Source: Pseudoclavibacter sp. Marseille-Q3772
GTDB taxonomy: Bacteria; Actinomycetota; Actinomycetes; Actinomycetales; Microbacteriaceae
Assembly: GCF_916618895.1 (NCBI RefSeq)
Contig: NZ_OU745391.1
Coordinates: 558,001-622,000 of the forward strand
Reading direction: 5' to 3'
Length of the DNA: 64,000 nucleotides
Shown here: piece by piece, positions 36,189 to 44,995 of the stretch
How the letters are laid out: each line of letters opens with the position of its first letter
Position numbering within the stretch: the first letter of the stretch is position 1
The notes under the pieces: model-generated
What the model saw: only the letters and a program-made list of their open reading frames with translations
Database searches by the model: none
What the model was told of the DNA's origin: nothing
Translations under genes and position numbers: made by a program

Positions 36189-39100
36189 GGATCCTGCGAC
36201 TTGAGCTAGCGGGGTTCGGCCCGTTTCGGGATCGGCAGACCATTGATTTTGCCGAGCTCTCCCACCAAGGATTGTTCCTGATCGCCGGGAAAACCGGTTC
36301 CGGAAAGTCGTCGATCTTGGATGCGGTCGTGTACGCGCTCTATGACTTCGTGCCTCGATTCGATAAGAAATCCGATGAGATCCGCAGTAGGTTCTGTTCG
36401 CCAACGCAGCGAACCCAGGTGGTGTTGGAGTTCTCTCATCTCGGGCGCGATTTCCGGATCAGCCGTTCCCCCGCCTATGAGCGACCGAGTCAACGCGGTG
36501 ACGGTTTCGTTGTCGAGAAAGCTGCACAGTCGTTCGAAGAGTACATTGACGGATCCTGGCAGGTTATGGCAACGAAGGCACGCGATGTGGATGCGAAACG
36601 GACCGAGCTGTTTCCGCTGACTGCGCAGCAGTTTCTGCAGGTAATCATGCTCGCCCAGGGTCGCTTTCAGGAGTTCTTGCATGCCAGCTCAAGCCAGCGT
36701 CAGGCGTTGCTGCGAACGCTCTTTGCCAGTGGCCGATTTGACGCCTATGCGGAAATCGCGAAGCAACGAGCCGATGAACTGCTTTCGACACTGAACACAA
36801 CCAAGAACAGTTTGAAGGAGCTGGCGCGAGCGATCTTTGGCGAGTCAAACGACCCCGAGCAGGAGCTCACGACAAGCGCGTTAACGGCGCGAACCGAGGC
36901 AAATGAGCAGGCCATCGCGGATGCTACGACCGCGCACCAAGCCGCTGCCACAGCTCACGAACAGGCAGCCGAACACGAGCGTTCCCTCAGCCAGACACAC
37001 CAGAACCAGCTCGCGCGCAATGCCCGACGCGAAGAGCTCCGCCGACTCGAAGAGGAACGGAGCGAGATTGTCGAGCAGGTGCAGGCACCTCTCGCAAACC
37101 ATGAGCGGGCAACGCAACTGCTCCCCTTCATCCGTGAGGTGACCCGCAGAGAACAGCGCGTTACCACGCTCAATTCGCAGCTCCTTGACCAGCAAACCCG
37201 GCTTCGCGACGTGCTTGCATCACGAACTACCGACCAGCTTGCCGAGCTATCCAGCTCAACCCTGGCAGCACAGCTGGCAGCAGGCAGCGAACGATCCGGC
37301 ACCGCACAGGCAATCGATACCGTTCAGCTCGACGAGGTGATTGATGCCTGCAGCGCTACGATTCACGAAATTACGACGGCGGAACAGCTGACGGAAACAT
37401 CGAATGAGCTCACCAGGGTAATTACGACGCTCACCAACAAACGAGATTCGACCCAGGCCGACCTGCACGTAGTAACCAAGGCAATTCGCCAGCTCCCCGA
37501 ACAGATCGAAACCGCACACGCTGAACTCTCCGAACAGTCGGAGCAGCTGGCGGAGCTTGAGCGTGTTCCAGAACGCTTGAAGCGCGCTCGTGCGAACCGC
37601 AACGCATCCGAACGCGCGAACCAGCTCCAACTCGTTGCCGAGAGGCTGACCGATGAGCTTGCCGCTTCGCTGACACAGCAAGAGAACGCTGTCCACCACG
37701 AACGCGAACTGATCGGCAGGCGGCTGCAAAATAGCGCCGCTGCGCTCGCTCAGCAGCTCGTTGCGGGGTCCCCATGCGCTGTGTGCGGCAGCATCGAGCA
37801 TCCGAACCCAGCGGGTAACGAAGGTGAATCGGTTGATGATGAGATGCTGCGTACTGCTGCTGACGCGGTTAAACATGCAACCGAACACACGAACCAAACC
37901 CGTGACCGGCTCACATCCGCAACGACCGAGCGCGAAGCACTCATCAGCGCCGCCGATGGGCATGACACCGAGCACTGGGATAACGAGATCGCCACGCTCG
38001 CAGTCCTGCTCGAGCAGCGAGCACGACTCGCCTCGGAACGCGATAACCTCACCGCACGGCTCACCGAATTACGGCAGCAGCTGAAGGATGCGCAGCAGCG
38101 TGAACAGCCCCTGCGCACCGCAGTCGATACCACCAGCATCCAGCTCGTCGAGGCCGAAACCACACTGCGCGAACACCAACATCGGATCGCGCTGATCGCC
38201 GGGTCGTTCCCTAGCCCACAGGCCAAGCTCACTGCCAGCACTGAACTGCGCGAGCATTGCAGTACGCTGCGCAATCTGTATGCATCGCTCGATCATGCGC
38301 TTACCGAGCGCGAACAGGCGCAGGAACGTTCGGATGCGGCGATTGCGCAGAGTGAGTTTAGCGACGCAGCACAGGTGGTCGCTGCAGTGCTTGACGAGTC
38401 AACAGCTGCCAGGCTTACCGCCCGATTACAAGAACACACCAGGGCACTTGCTGCTGTCGAGACCTATCTGGCAAGACCGGAAGTTCGACAACTTCCGGAG
38501 GCGCTAGTGGACACGAGTTCTGCAACTGCGGCTGCCGCCGAAGCCCTGCAGCAGCGCGAGCTCTCACAGCGCGACCTCACCATCGCAACCGCGCAGCGTG
38601 ATCGCGAACACGACCTCATTGAGCGGGCAACATCGTTACTTGCAGTCAGTGAGGAAACCCTCGATGAGGCCGAGCTCTGGGACCGGCTCGCGCGTGATCT
38701 GCGCGGACAGAACGAGTATCGCCAGAGCCTCGAGAGCTATGTGCTGGCAGCATTCCTCGAAGAGATTGTCTCCGCGACGAACGTGCGCCTGCAGCACACC
38801 ACCCAGGGCCGGTACGAGCTCGCGCTGGACGACAGCGTGGGTGCCTATCGCGCACAATCGGGCTTGGGCATCAACGTGATTGACCTGTATAACGGTGCAA
38901 CCAGACCCGCGACCTCACTATCGGGAGGTGAAACATTCCTCGTATCGCTCTCCCTGGCGCTCGGCCTTGCTGATGTCGTATCGAGCAATGCCGGCGGCGT
39001 CAGCCTCGAGACGCTATTTATCGACGAAGGTTTTGGTTCGCTCGACCCGCAGACGCTCGAGGTCGCGATGCAAACACTCGATCAGCTCCGCAGTGCTGGG

Positions 39101-39220
39101 CGCGTAGTCGGCGTTATTTCACACGTCCCAGCGATGCATGACCGCATCCCCACGCGAGTGGAGGTGTGTGTTGGCGCCGACCGCTCCAGCAACATCCGCG
39201 TAACGAATGCCTGCGAATAG
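36185..39220 (+). CDS. sbcC: Exonuclease subunit SbcC (Rad50 family ATPase)
   Basis: SbcC is the SMC-like ATPase that powers SbcCD. The 1011-residue protein has the Walker A loop GKTGSGKSS (35-43), about 370 residues of Glu/Gln/Arg-rich coiled coil, a central zinc hook CAVCGS that joins two molecules, a returning coiled coil, and at the C-terminus the signature SLSGGETFLVSLSLALGLAD with Walker B LFIDEGFGSLD. Its ATG overlaps the sbcD stop. Length is typical. The gene converges with an esterase gene 18 nt away, without a clear terminator. Confidence 0.96.
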   Translation: MRILRLELAGFGPFRDRQTIDFAELSHQGLFLIAGKTGSGKSSILDAVVYALYDFVPRFDKKSDEIRSRFCSPTQRTQVVLEFSHLGRDFRISRSPAYERPSQRGDGFVVEKAAQSFEEYIDGSWQVMATKARDVDAKRTELFPLTAQQFLQVIMLAQGRFQEFLHASSSQRQALLRTLFASGRFDAYAEIAKQRADELLSTLNTTKNSLKELARAIFGESNDPEQELTTSALTARTEANEQAIADATTAHQAAATAHEQAAEHERSLSQTHQNQLARNARREELRRLEEERSEIVEQVQAPLANHERATQLLPFIREVTRREQRVTTLNSQLLDQQTRLRDVLASRTTDQLAELSSSTLAAQLAAGSERSGTAQAIDTVQLDEVIDACSATIHEITTAEQLTETSNELTRVITTLTNKRDSTQADLHVVTKAIRQLPEQIETAHAELSEQSEQLAELERVPERLKRARANRNASERANQLQLVAERLTDELAASLTQQENAVHHERELIGRRLQNSAAALAQQLVAGSPCAVCGSIEHPNPAGNEGESVDDEMLRTAADAVKHATEHTNQTRDRLTSATTEREALISAADGHDTEHWDNEIATLAVLLEQRARLASERDNLTARLTELRQQLKDAQQREQPLRTAVDTTSIQLVEAETTLREHQHRIALIAGSFPSPQAKLTASTELREHCSTLRNLYASLDHALTEREQAQERSDAAIAQSEFSDAAQVVAAVLDESTAARLTARLQEHTRALAAVETYLARPEVRQLPEALVDTSSATAAAAEALQQRELSQRDLTIATAQRDREHDLIERATSLLAVSEETLDEAELWDRLARDLRGQNEYRQSLESYVLAAFLEEIVSATNVRLQHTTQGRYELALDDSVGAYRAQSGLGINVIDLYNGATRPATSLSGGETFLVSLSLALGLADVVSSNAGGVSLETLFIDEGFGSLDPQTLEVAMQTLDQLRSAGRVVGVISHVPAMHDRIPTRVEVCVGADRSSNIRVTNACE

Positions 39221-39238
39221 TGGCCGGCGCCTACACGG

Positions 39239-39922
39239 CTAGTTATCGGTCGGATGCGGGAGTTCGAGCCGGTCTAGAAAGGCCCTGATATCAGCGATCT
39301 CGGTCGGCGAGATGGCGTGTGCCAGCTCGGGATACTGATGCACGCTGACGTCGGTGTGCTGTGCCAACCACTGGGCTGACATTGGGAAAGCCTCAGTGGG
39401 GATGGGGGAATCGTCGCGTTCGCCCCAGCCGAAGAACACCGGGCGCTGCAGGGATACGAGCTGTGCATCCTCATCACCCTCGTCGGGAATGACGAATCCC
39501 GAGCACAGTACCGCGGCGAGCACTCGTTCGGGAGCTGCACGCAGGAGCTCTCCGGCCATGACCGCGCCCTGTGAGAAGCCAATTGGGATGACGGGCGATT
39601 GCGGCGCAATGTCGTCAAGCAGGGCAAGCAGCGCGGCGCAGGAGCGGTCAATGGCATCCAGATCAAGCGCGTTGTGGTCCGCTGTGGCGCCTTCAATCCC
39701 CTCAAGTGGGAACCACGAATAACCCTGTCCCGGCGCGTTCAATGGCGCCCGCACAGAAATCCAATCGAATCGCTCATCGGTAGTGCCGATACCAAGTTCG
39801 ACCAGCAGACCGAGTAGGTCTCGCTCATCGGCACCGATGCCATGCATTGCCAGGATGAGGGGGCGGCCACGCAGTCCTTGTTGCGGTCCGAGCACGGTCG
39901 TGATTGGTGTCACTGCTGTCAT
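39239..39922 (-). CDS. Carboxylesterase/phospholipase family alpha/beta hydrolase
   Basis: The 227-residue protein has the fold and motifs of the YpfH/PLPBP-type carboxylesterases: LILAMHGIGADERDL (oxyanion loop), the nucleophile GFSQG (Ser117), GWGERDDSPIP (catalytic Asp) and ELAHAISPTE (catalytic His). It probably hydrolyses short-chain esters or acyl phospholipids; the substrate cannot be deduced. The ATG at 39922 (MTAVTPITTVLG) was chosen; the longer frame adds 13 Cys-containing residues with no family counterpart. Confidence 0.88.
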   Translation of the reverse strand: MTAVTPITTVLGPQQGLRGRPLILAMHGIGADERDLLGLLVELGIGTTDERFDWISVRAPLNAPGQGYSWFPLEGIEGATADHNALDLDAIDRSCAALLALLDDIAPQSPVIPIGFSQGAVMAGELLRAAPERVLAAVLCSGFVIPDEGDEDAQLVSLQRPVFFGWGERDDSPIPTEAFPMSAQWLAQHTDVSVHQYPELAHAISPTEIADIRAFLDRLELPHPTDN

Positions 39923-39988
39923 ACCGCAAGTGTGACAGCTGCGGGCGAACACAGGCTCCACATCATGACCGGAGTTGCTGAGAAACAG

Positions 39989-40019
39989 CGCGGGGGTACC
40001 GCTGCGCGATACCCCCGCG
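39989..40019 (-). terminator. Terminator after the aldehyde dehydrogenase gene
   Basis: A perfect 10-bp stem (CGCGGGGGTA with TACCCCCGCG, 11-nt loop) lies 36 nt beyond the dehydrogenase stop and is followed on the minus strand by CTGTTTCTC. A typical rho-independent terminator, with a short T-run. Confidence 0.7.
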
Positions 40020-40054
40020 AATGTGCACGAGCTGGCTAGTCGTGCATCGTTGTA

Positions 40055-41431
40055 CTAGGCGCTAGGACGAGCCTTGATACGGACGAGTTTCTTGTTAACG
40101 AACTCGTCGATACCGATCGGTCCGAGTTCACGGCCCGATCCCGAGTTCTTCACACCACCGAACGGCAGCTCGGCGAGCTCGCCGCCGACCTCGTTGGCGT
40201 AGACCATACCGGTCTCGTGCTCGTGCGCGATGCGGTCGATGGTCTCCTCGTTCTTGGTGAAGACGATTGCACCGAGACCGAAGGGCGAGTTGTTTGCCAG
40301 TTCGATGGCCTCGTCAACGCTTTCCACCTTGAAGATCATGGCGATGGGACCGAAGATCTCCTGCGTGAATACCGGGTTGTCCGGGGTGACGTTGGTGAGT
40401 ACACCGGGCTTGATGAAGGCGCCGTCGCGCTCGCCACCAACGAGGGTTGCACCCGCGGCGACTGCGTCCTGCAGCTGTTTCTCGATACCTTCGGCAGCCT
40501 TGAGCGAGGACATTGGACCGTAGTCCTGGCCTTCCTGCGTCGGGTCGCCGCCCTTGAGCGAGTTCATCTTTGCGGTGAACTTCTCAACGTATGCGTCGTA
40601 GTCCTTGGCAAGCACGATGTGGCGCTTGGATGCGTTACATGCCTGACCGGAGTTCTCCATGCGACCGGCAACACCGGCCTCAACTGCCTCGTCCAGGTCG
40701 TCAACGTCGAGGACGAAGAACGGGTCAGCACCACCGAGCTCGAGCACAACGCGCTTGAGGTGGCGGCCGGCCTGTTCGGCAACGATGGCGCCGGCGCGCT
40801 CCGAACCGGTGAGCGATACACCGCGGATACGGTCGTCAGCGATGATCGGCTCGATCTGGTCGTGGCTGAGGAAGAGGTTCTGGTAGACGCCCTCGGGTGC
40901 CTGTGCATCCTCGAAAATCTTGGCGATTGCCAGGGCACATCCCGGGGTCGAAGCAGCGTGCTTGAGCACGATCGGGTTACCGAGCGCAATGTTCGGTGCT
41001 GCGAAACGAGCAACCTGGTAGTAGGGGTAGTTCCAAGGCATGATTCCCAGCAGCGGGCCGAGTGCCTGACGACGTACAACCGCGAAACCACCGGTCGATG
41101 CGTCGATCGGCTGGTCCTTCAGCAGTTCCTCTGCGTTGTCTGCGTAGTACTGGAAAATTGCTGCCGAGAACTCGACCTCGCCAACAGCCTGCTCAATCGG
41201 CTTACCCATTTCCTGGGCGGCGATCATGCCGAGCTCCTGGGCACGCTCTTCGTGCAGCTTTGCGACACGAGCGAGCAGTTCGGCACGCTCAGCCACAGTG
41301 GTTTCCAGGGTCCAGGACTTGAATGCGTTAAACGCCTTTTCGAGCGCCTGCTCGACCTCGACCTGGTTTGCGTTAGGGTATGACGCGATTTCTTCGCCGG
41401 TGGCCGGGTTGACCGCAGTGAAGTCAGCCAT
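40055..41431 (-). CDS. NAD(P)-dependent aldehyde dehydrogenase, succinate-semialdehyde type
   Basis: The enzyme oxidises an aldehyde, probably succinate semialdehyde, to the acid. The 458-residue protein has MPWNYPYYQVARF (Asn134 of the oxyanion site), GSERAGAIVAEQAG, LELGGADPF (general base Glu231), NSGQACNASKRHI (nucleophile Cys265) and, at the end, FGGVKNSGSGRELG. It most resembles the short (about 455-residue) SSADH subgroup. AAGGAGG lies 5 nt before the ATG at 41431, which rules out an 83-residue N-terminal extension. It stands alone and ends at a strong hairpin. Confidence 0.9.
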   Translation of the reverse strand: MADFTAVNPATGEEIASYPNANQVEVEQALEKAFNAFKSWTLETTVAERAELLARVAKLHEERAQELGMIAAQEMGKPIEQAVGEVEFSAAIFQYYADNAEELLKDQPIDASTGGFAVVRRQALGPLLGIMPWNYPYYQVARFAAPNIALGNPIVLKHAASTPGCALAIAKIFEDAQAPEGVYQNLFLSHDQIEPIIADDRIRGVSLTGSERAGAIVAEQAGRHLKRVVLELGGADPFFVLDVDDLDEAVEAGVAGRMENSGQACNASKRHIVLAKDYDAYVEKFTAKMNSLKGGDPTQEGQDYGPMSSLKAAEGIEKQLQDAVAAGATLVGGERDGAFIKPGVLTNVTPDNPVFTQEIFGPIAMIFKVESVDEAIELANNSPFGLGAIVFTKNEETIDRIAHEHETGMVYANEVGGELAELPFGGVKNSGSGRELGPIGIDEFVNKKLVRIKARPSA

Positions 41432-41525
41432 TGATCCTCCTTGATTAAATGAACGACGTTCGAAACACATCAAACCATGAAATAGCGCCGAGTACCTCCG
41501 AGCAGGCTGAGCGGATGAGTGAATA

Positions 41526-44051
41526 ATGAACTTTTCTCTATCGGATATCGCCGCAGGGCTACCGGCTGCGTCACTCATCCCGCCGCTGACCGACATCGTT
41601 GGCTCGTCACAAACACACGCCGTCGTCGTCGCCCCACCCGGTACCGGAAAGACCACTGTGGTGCCACCTACCCTCGCCAATCACTCCTCAGGGAGGGTCG
41701 TCGTCACCCAACCGCGGCGAGTAGCAGCCCGCGCTGCGGCAGTACGACTTGCTTCCTTGAGCAACACACCCCTCGGTGAGCGAGTGGGATACGCAGTACG
41801 CGGTGAGCAGCGCTCAAGCAATCGAACCCGCGTGGAGTTTGTGACCGACGGCTTGCTCGTGCGCCGGCTGCTGCATAACCCCGAACTCGACGGGGTGAGC
41901 TGTATTGTGCTCGATGAGATTCACGAACGGTCACTCGATAGCGATCTTGCCGCCGCGATGCTGCGCGAGCTCGCATCCCTACGAGACGATCTCACGATCG
42001 TGGCCATGTCGGCAACCGCGGATGCGGCCCGCTGGCAGGAATTCTTCGGCGCGCAGCTGCTCGAGGCGCAGGCACCAATCCACCCCCTGACCGAGCTATG
42101 GCGCCCCATGACTGGCCACCGACTGGATGCCCGCGGACCGCGCCACGAGTTCCTCCTACACCTCGCGGAGATCAGCGTCGCCGCGCATCACGAGAGCAAG
42201 AGCAACGGCGCGGCAAATCGCGTCCTCACTTTCGTCCCGGGCGTACGTGAAGCGGAACGCGTCACGCAACTCATTCAAGAGCGCGGAATTGCAGCGGCGG
42301 CACTGCACGGATCACTGACATTGCAGCAACAACAGCGGGTGCTCGAACAGGGCCCAGGTGGGGATGTCATCGTCGCCACCACAATTGCCGAGTCGTCGCT
42401 GACCGTTCCCGGAGTGCGCACCGTTGTTGATTCCGGGCTCGCTCGTGAGTCCCGTATCGACTCGACACGCGGCCTTGCCGAACTGGTAACCGTGCCCGCA
42501 TCAAAAGCCGCTGCCGTCCAGCGCGCTGGCCGCGCCGCTCGCCTTGGCCCCGGAACCGTATACCGCTGTTACGACCGCACCACCTGGGGTGCCATGCCAC
42601 CGCATCCGCTCCCAGAAATAGCAACCTCTGATTTCGCGCAAGCTGCGCTCACGCTGGCAGCATGGCACGGATCCCGCTGTGATCTCGCGCTACTTCCTGA
42701 GCAGCCACCCGCTGCGATAGCGCAAGCAGCCTTCGACGAGCTGGAGTCACTGGGTGCGCTCAGCCGTGGGGAACTCACCGATTTTGGCCGCACCATCAGT
42801 TGTATCGCGACACATCCACGACTGGCGACCGCGTTGATTAAGGGTGCCTGCCGGTTCGGGAAAGAACGCGCAGCAACACTGGTCGCAGTCTTGGCCAGTA
42901 ACGAGCGTGCACCCGACGGTGATTTGCTCTCACTGGCACGGTCATTGCAGCGCGGCGAACATCACGCTGCGAAACGGTTTGCCCGTGACCGAAACGCATT
43001 CTTGCGTGCTATTCCCGACGATCTCGAGGGTGCTGCGGAGCAAGTCGGTGACACCGATGACGCGTTGGCAACGATTGTTGCCTTGGCCTACCCGGACCAG
43101 CTCGCTCGCGTGCGCGATCGTGAGCAGCACCAAACACCTGCGGAATACCTCACTGCCGCAGGTCTCGGAGCTCGCTGCACCTCCGCAGCGCTCAGCGGGA
43201 CACAGTGGCTTGCCGTCAGCGAATTGCAACGAACACCGTCGGGGAACGTGATCCGCGCGGCCGTCCCGATTAGCTTTGAACGGGCACAAGAGCTCGGATC
43301 GCACCTCGTTCAAGAACACACTCGCTATCACTGGCACGGGCTGCAACTGCGCGCCACACGCGCTCGCTCCCTCGGCGCGATTACGCTCACGGAAACGCCC
43401 ACTGCCGTGGACGCGGCGATTGCAACTGAGGCAGTGCGGGAGCGCATCAATCGCGACGGCGTGGATTGGTTGAAATGGAGCCGCGCCGCCGATCGTTTGC
43501 GCCGACGCCTCGCCCTCGCACACCACATCCTTGGCGACCCCTGGCCGGAGGTTACCGATGCGGCGCTCGCCGAGAATCTCGATCACTGGTTCGCCATCGA
43601 GCTGGATGCGGTGGCGCACGGCACCAGCATCGAAACTATTGATCTGGCAGCACCGCTGCTACGCCTACTCCCCTGGCCCGAAGCGACCCGATTCGACGAA
43701 CTCTTCCCGGAACGAATCGAAGTGCCGTCAGGATCGAAAATACTCTTGGAGTATCCGAGCATCGACCGCGTCTCCGAGGCACCGATACTCGCCGTAAAAC
43801 TGCAGGAATGTTTCGGCTGGCAGCAATCGCCAAGCATCGCTGATGGTCGCATTCAGGTGGTGTGCCATCTGCTCTCCCCCGCAGGAAGACCACTGGCCGT
43901 CACCGCCGACTTGGCGTCATTCTGGGCAGGGCCCTACGCGCAGGTACGCGCGGAAATGCGCGGCCGCTACCCGAAGCATCCCTGGCCCGAAGACCCACTC
44001 ACCGCCACCGCGACACGACACACCAATGCCCGTGTACGCAACAACCCGTAA
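41526..44051 (+). CDS. hrpB: ATP-dependent helicase HrpB
   Basis: This is an 841-residue DEAH/DEIH-box superfamily 2 helicase. Motifs are VVVAPPGTGKTTVVPPT (Walker A), VVTQPRRVAARAAA (Ia), VLDEIHERSLDSDL (DEIH box), AMSATADAARW (III) and GRAARLGPGTVYRCY (VI). They are followed by the helicase-associated region and the HrpB-specific C-terminal domain (LEYPSIDRVSEAPILAVKLQ, SPAGRPLAVTADLASFW, RYPKHPWPEDP). Its cellular role is poorly known in actinobacteria. No clear Shine-Dalgarno precedes the ATG; the short 94-nt divergent spacer with the dehydrogenase gene must hold both promoters. Confidence 0.93.
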   Translation: MNFSLSDIAAGLPAASLIPPLTDIVGSSQTHAVVVAPPGTGKTTVVPPTLANHSSGRVVVTQPRRVAARAAAVRLASLSNTPLGERVGYAVRGEQRSSNRTRVEFVTDGLLVRRLLHNPELDGVSCIVLDEIHERSLDSDLAAAMLRELASLRDDLTIVAMSATADAARWQEFFGAQLLEAQAPIHPLTELWRPMTGHRLDARGPRHEFLLHLAEISVAAHHESKSNGAANRVLTFVPGVREAERVTQLIQERGIAAAALHGSLTLQQQQRVLEQGPGGDVIVATTIAESSLTVPGVRTVVDSGLARESRIDSTRGLAELVTVPASKAAAVQRAGRAARLGPGTVYRCYDRTTWGAMPPHPLPEIATSDFAQAALTLAAWHGSRCDLALLPEQPPAAIAQAAFDELESLGALSRGELTDFGRTISCIATHPRLATALIKGACRFGKERAATLVAVLASNERAPDGDLLSLARSLQRGEHHAAKRFARDRNAFLRAIPDDLEGAAEQVGDTDDALATIVALAYPDQLARVRDREQHQTPAEYLTAAGLGARCTSAALSGTQWLAVSELQRTPSGNVIRAAVPISFERAQELGSHLVQEHTRYHWHGLQLRATRARSLGAITLTETPTAVDAAIATEAVRERINRDGVDWLKWSRAADRLRRRLALAHHILGDPWPEVTDAALAENLDHWFAIELDAVAHGTSIETIDLAAPLLRLLPWPEATRFDELFPERIEVPSGSKILLEYPSIDRVSEAPILAVKLQECFGWQQSPSIADGRIQVVCHLLSPAGRPLAVTADLASFWAGPYAQVRAEMRGRYPKHPWPEDPLTATATRHTNARVRNNP

Positions 44052-44079
44052 TTGCAGGCAGGCAATCTGCGGTAGCGCC

Positions 44080-44748
44080 TTATTCGTCGACCCCGTCGGC
44101 AGACTGAACAGCCGCGGCCGGGGCGTCTACGGCCACCGAGGCGTATCCACCGGGGCTCAGTGAACGCATCTGGGAACCCACCCCCGAAGACATCAGTACC
44201 CACAGTTCGGCAGCCGCACGATGCACATACCTTTCCAACTCAACCGAATTGAGATCGGTGCTCACCACAAACACGCCGGTGGGCGCAACCAACGCTCTCA
44301 GATAGGCAAATTGCGAACGCAGATCACCATCGACCACGAGTGTGTGTCGATAAGTCCCCGCCGTCGCCGCGAGCACGAGCGGTTTGGCGATAAACAGCTC
44401 TCGATCAAGTACCTGCAGCAAGAGAGTAAACAAACCGCTCGGTTTGGCCTTAAACACCGGGGAACTCGTGATGACGCCATCGGCGTCACGAAGATCACGA
44501 TTCAGCTGCTGCAGCCGGCTGCTAGCGATTCCCGTCGTGAGCGCCTCCGTGATATCGGCCGCGAGTTCGCGCAGCTCCACCACGCTCACCCTCACCTGAG
44601 CACCATCGCTTTGCGCAAGATCCACAACCCGACCGGCGATGCGCTCGGCAACCATCCTCGTCGTTGACGGTGTTCCCATCCCTGCGCTGAGCACCAGCAA
44701 TCGAAACTCGCCGGGCGTCGGATCAATACTCGTTATTGCGCTCGTCAT
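44080..44748 (-). CDS. NADPH-dependent FMN reductase family protein
   Basis: The 222-residue protein has a flavodoxin-like fold: LLVLSAGMGTPSTTRMVAER (phosphate loop, about 15-34), GVITSSPVFKAKPSGLFTLL, and PLVLAATAGTYRHTLVVDGDLRSQF (split here for clarity into its two halves). This pattern matches the CE1759-type oxidoreductases of actinobacteria. It probably reduces flavins or quinones with NAD(P)H. The ATG at 44748 is preceded by AAGAGGG; an upstream start would add 48 unrelated residues. It is divergent from deaD. Confidence 0.83.
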   Translation of the reverse strand: MTSAITSIDPTPGEFRLLVLSAGMGTPSTTRMVAERIAGRVVDLAQSDGAQVRVSVVELRELAADITEALTTGIASSRLQQLNRDLRDADGVITSSPVFKAKPSGLFTLLLQVLDRELFIAKPLVLAATAGTYRHTLVVDGDLRSQFAYLRALVAPTGVFVVSTDLNSVELERYVHRAAAELWVLMSSGVGSQMRSLSPGGYASVAVDAPAAAVQSADGVDE

Positions 44749-44982
44749 TTCCCTCTTCGGCCACTGGCTCGACTGTGGTTCATACCCGTGCGGATGCGTC
44801 GGTTGGCATTTTCCGCCGGAACGGGCAGCACTGTGACCGTTCTCCAGCGTAATGCGCTCACGATCGATACGACTGAGCACGCGGCTACCCACAGGTACAC
44901 AGGCGACTCATCGCGCAAGGTTCGCCGAACGCATCCACGACTCGCGTCACCGATAGTGTTCCGTCAACTCACCGGTACCCAC

Positions 44983-44988
44983 TAGGCT
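44983..44988 (+). promoter_or_regulatory. Putative -10 element of deaD
   Basis: TAGGCT ends 7 nt before the ATG and no Shine-Dalgarno sequence is visible, indicating a leaderless transcript. No clear -35 hexamer is seen. Confidence 0.45.
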
Positions 44989-44995
44989 TGAACGC

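Noticed and set aside
37380..38700. Repetitive Glu/Gln-rich DNA as a tandem repeat
   Set aside because: It is the coiled-coil coding part of sbcC with no regular repeat unit.
40217..41383. A 388-codon open frame antisense to the aldehyde dehydrogenase gene
   Set aside because: It mirrors the codon pattern of a well-supported gene on the other strand and has no recognisable motif; the same applies to the 356-codon plus-strand frame opposite murF (14625-15695) and the plus-strand frames opposite ftsZ.
41451..41461. GAACGACGTTC upstream of the aldehyde dehydrogenase as a LexA (SOS) box
   Set aside because: The arms are separated by three bases; the actinobacterial SOS box needs GAAC-N4-GTTC, and neither adjacent gene is a repair gene.
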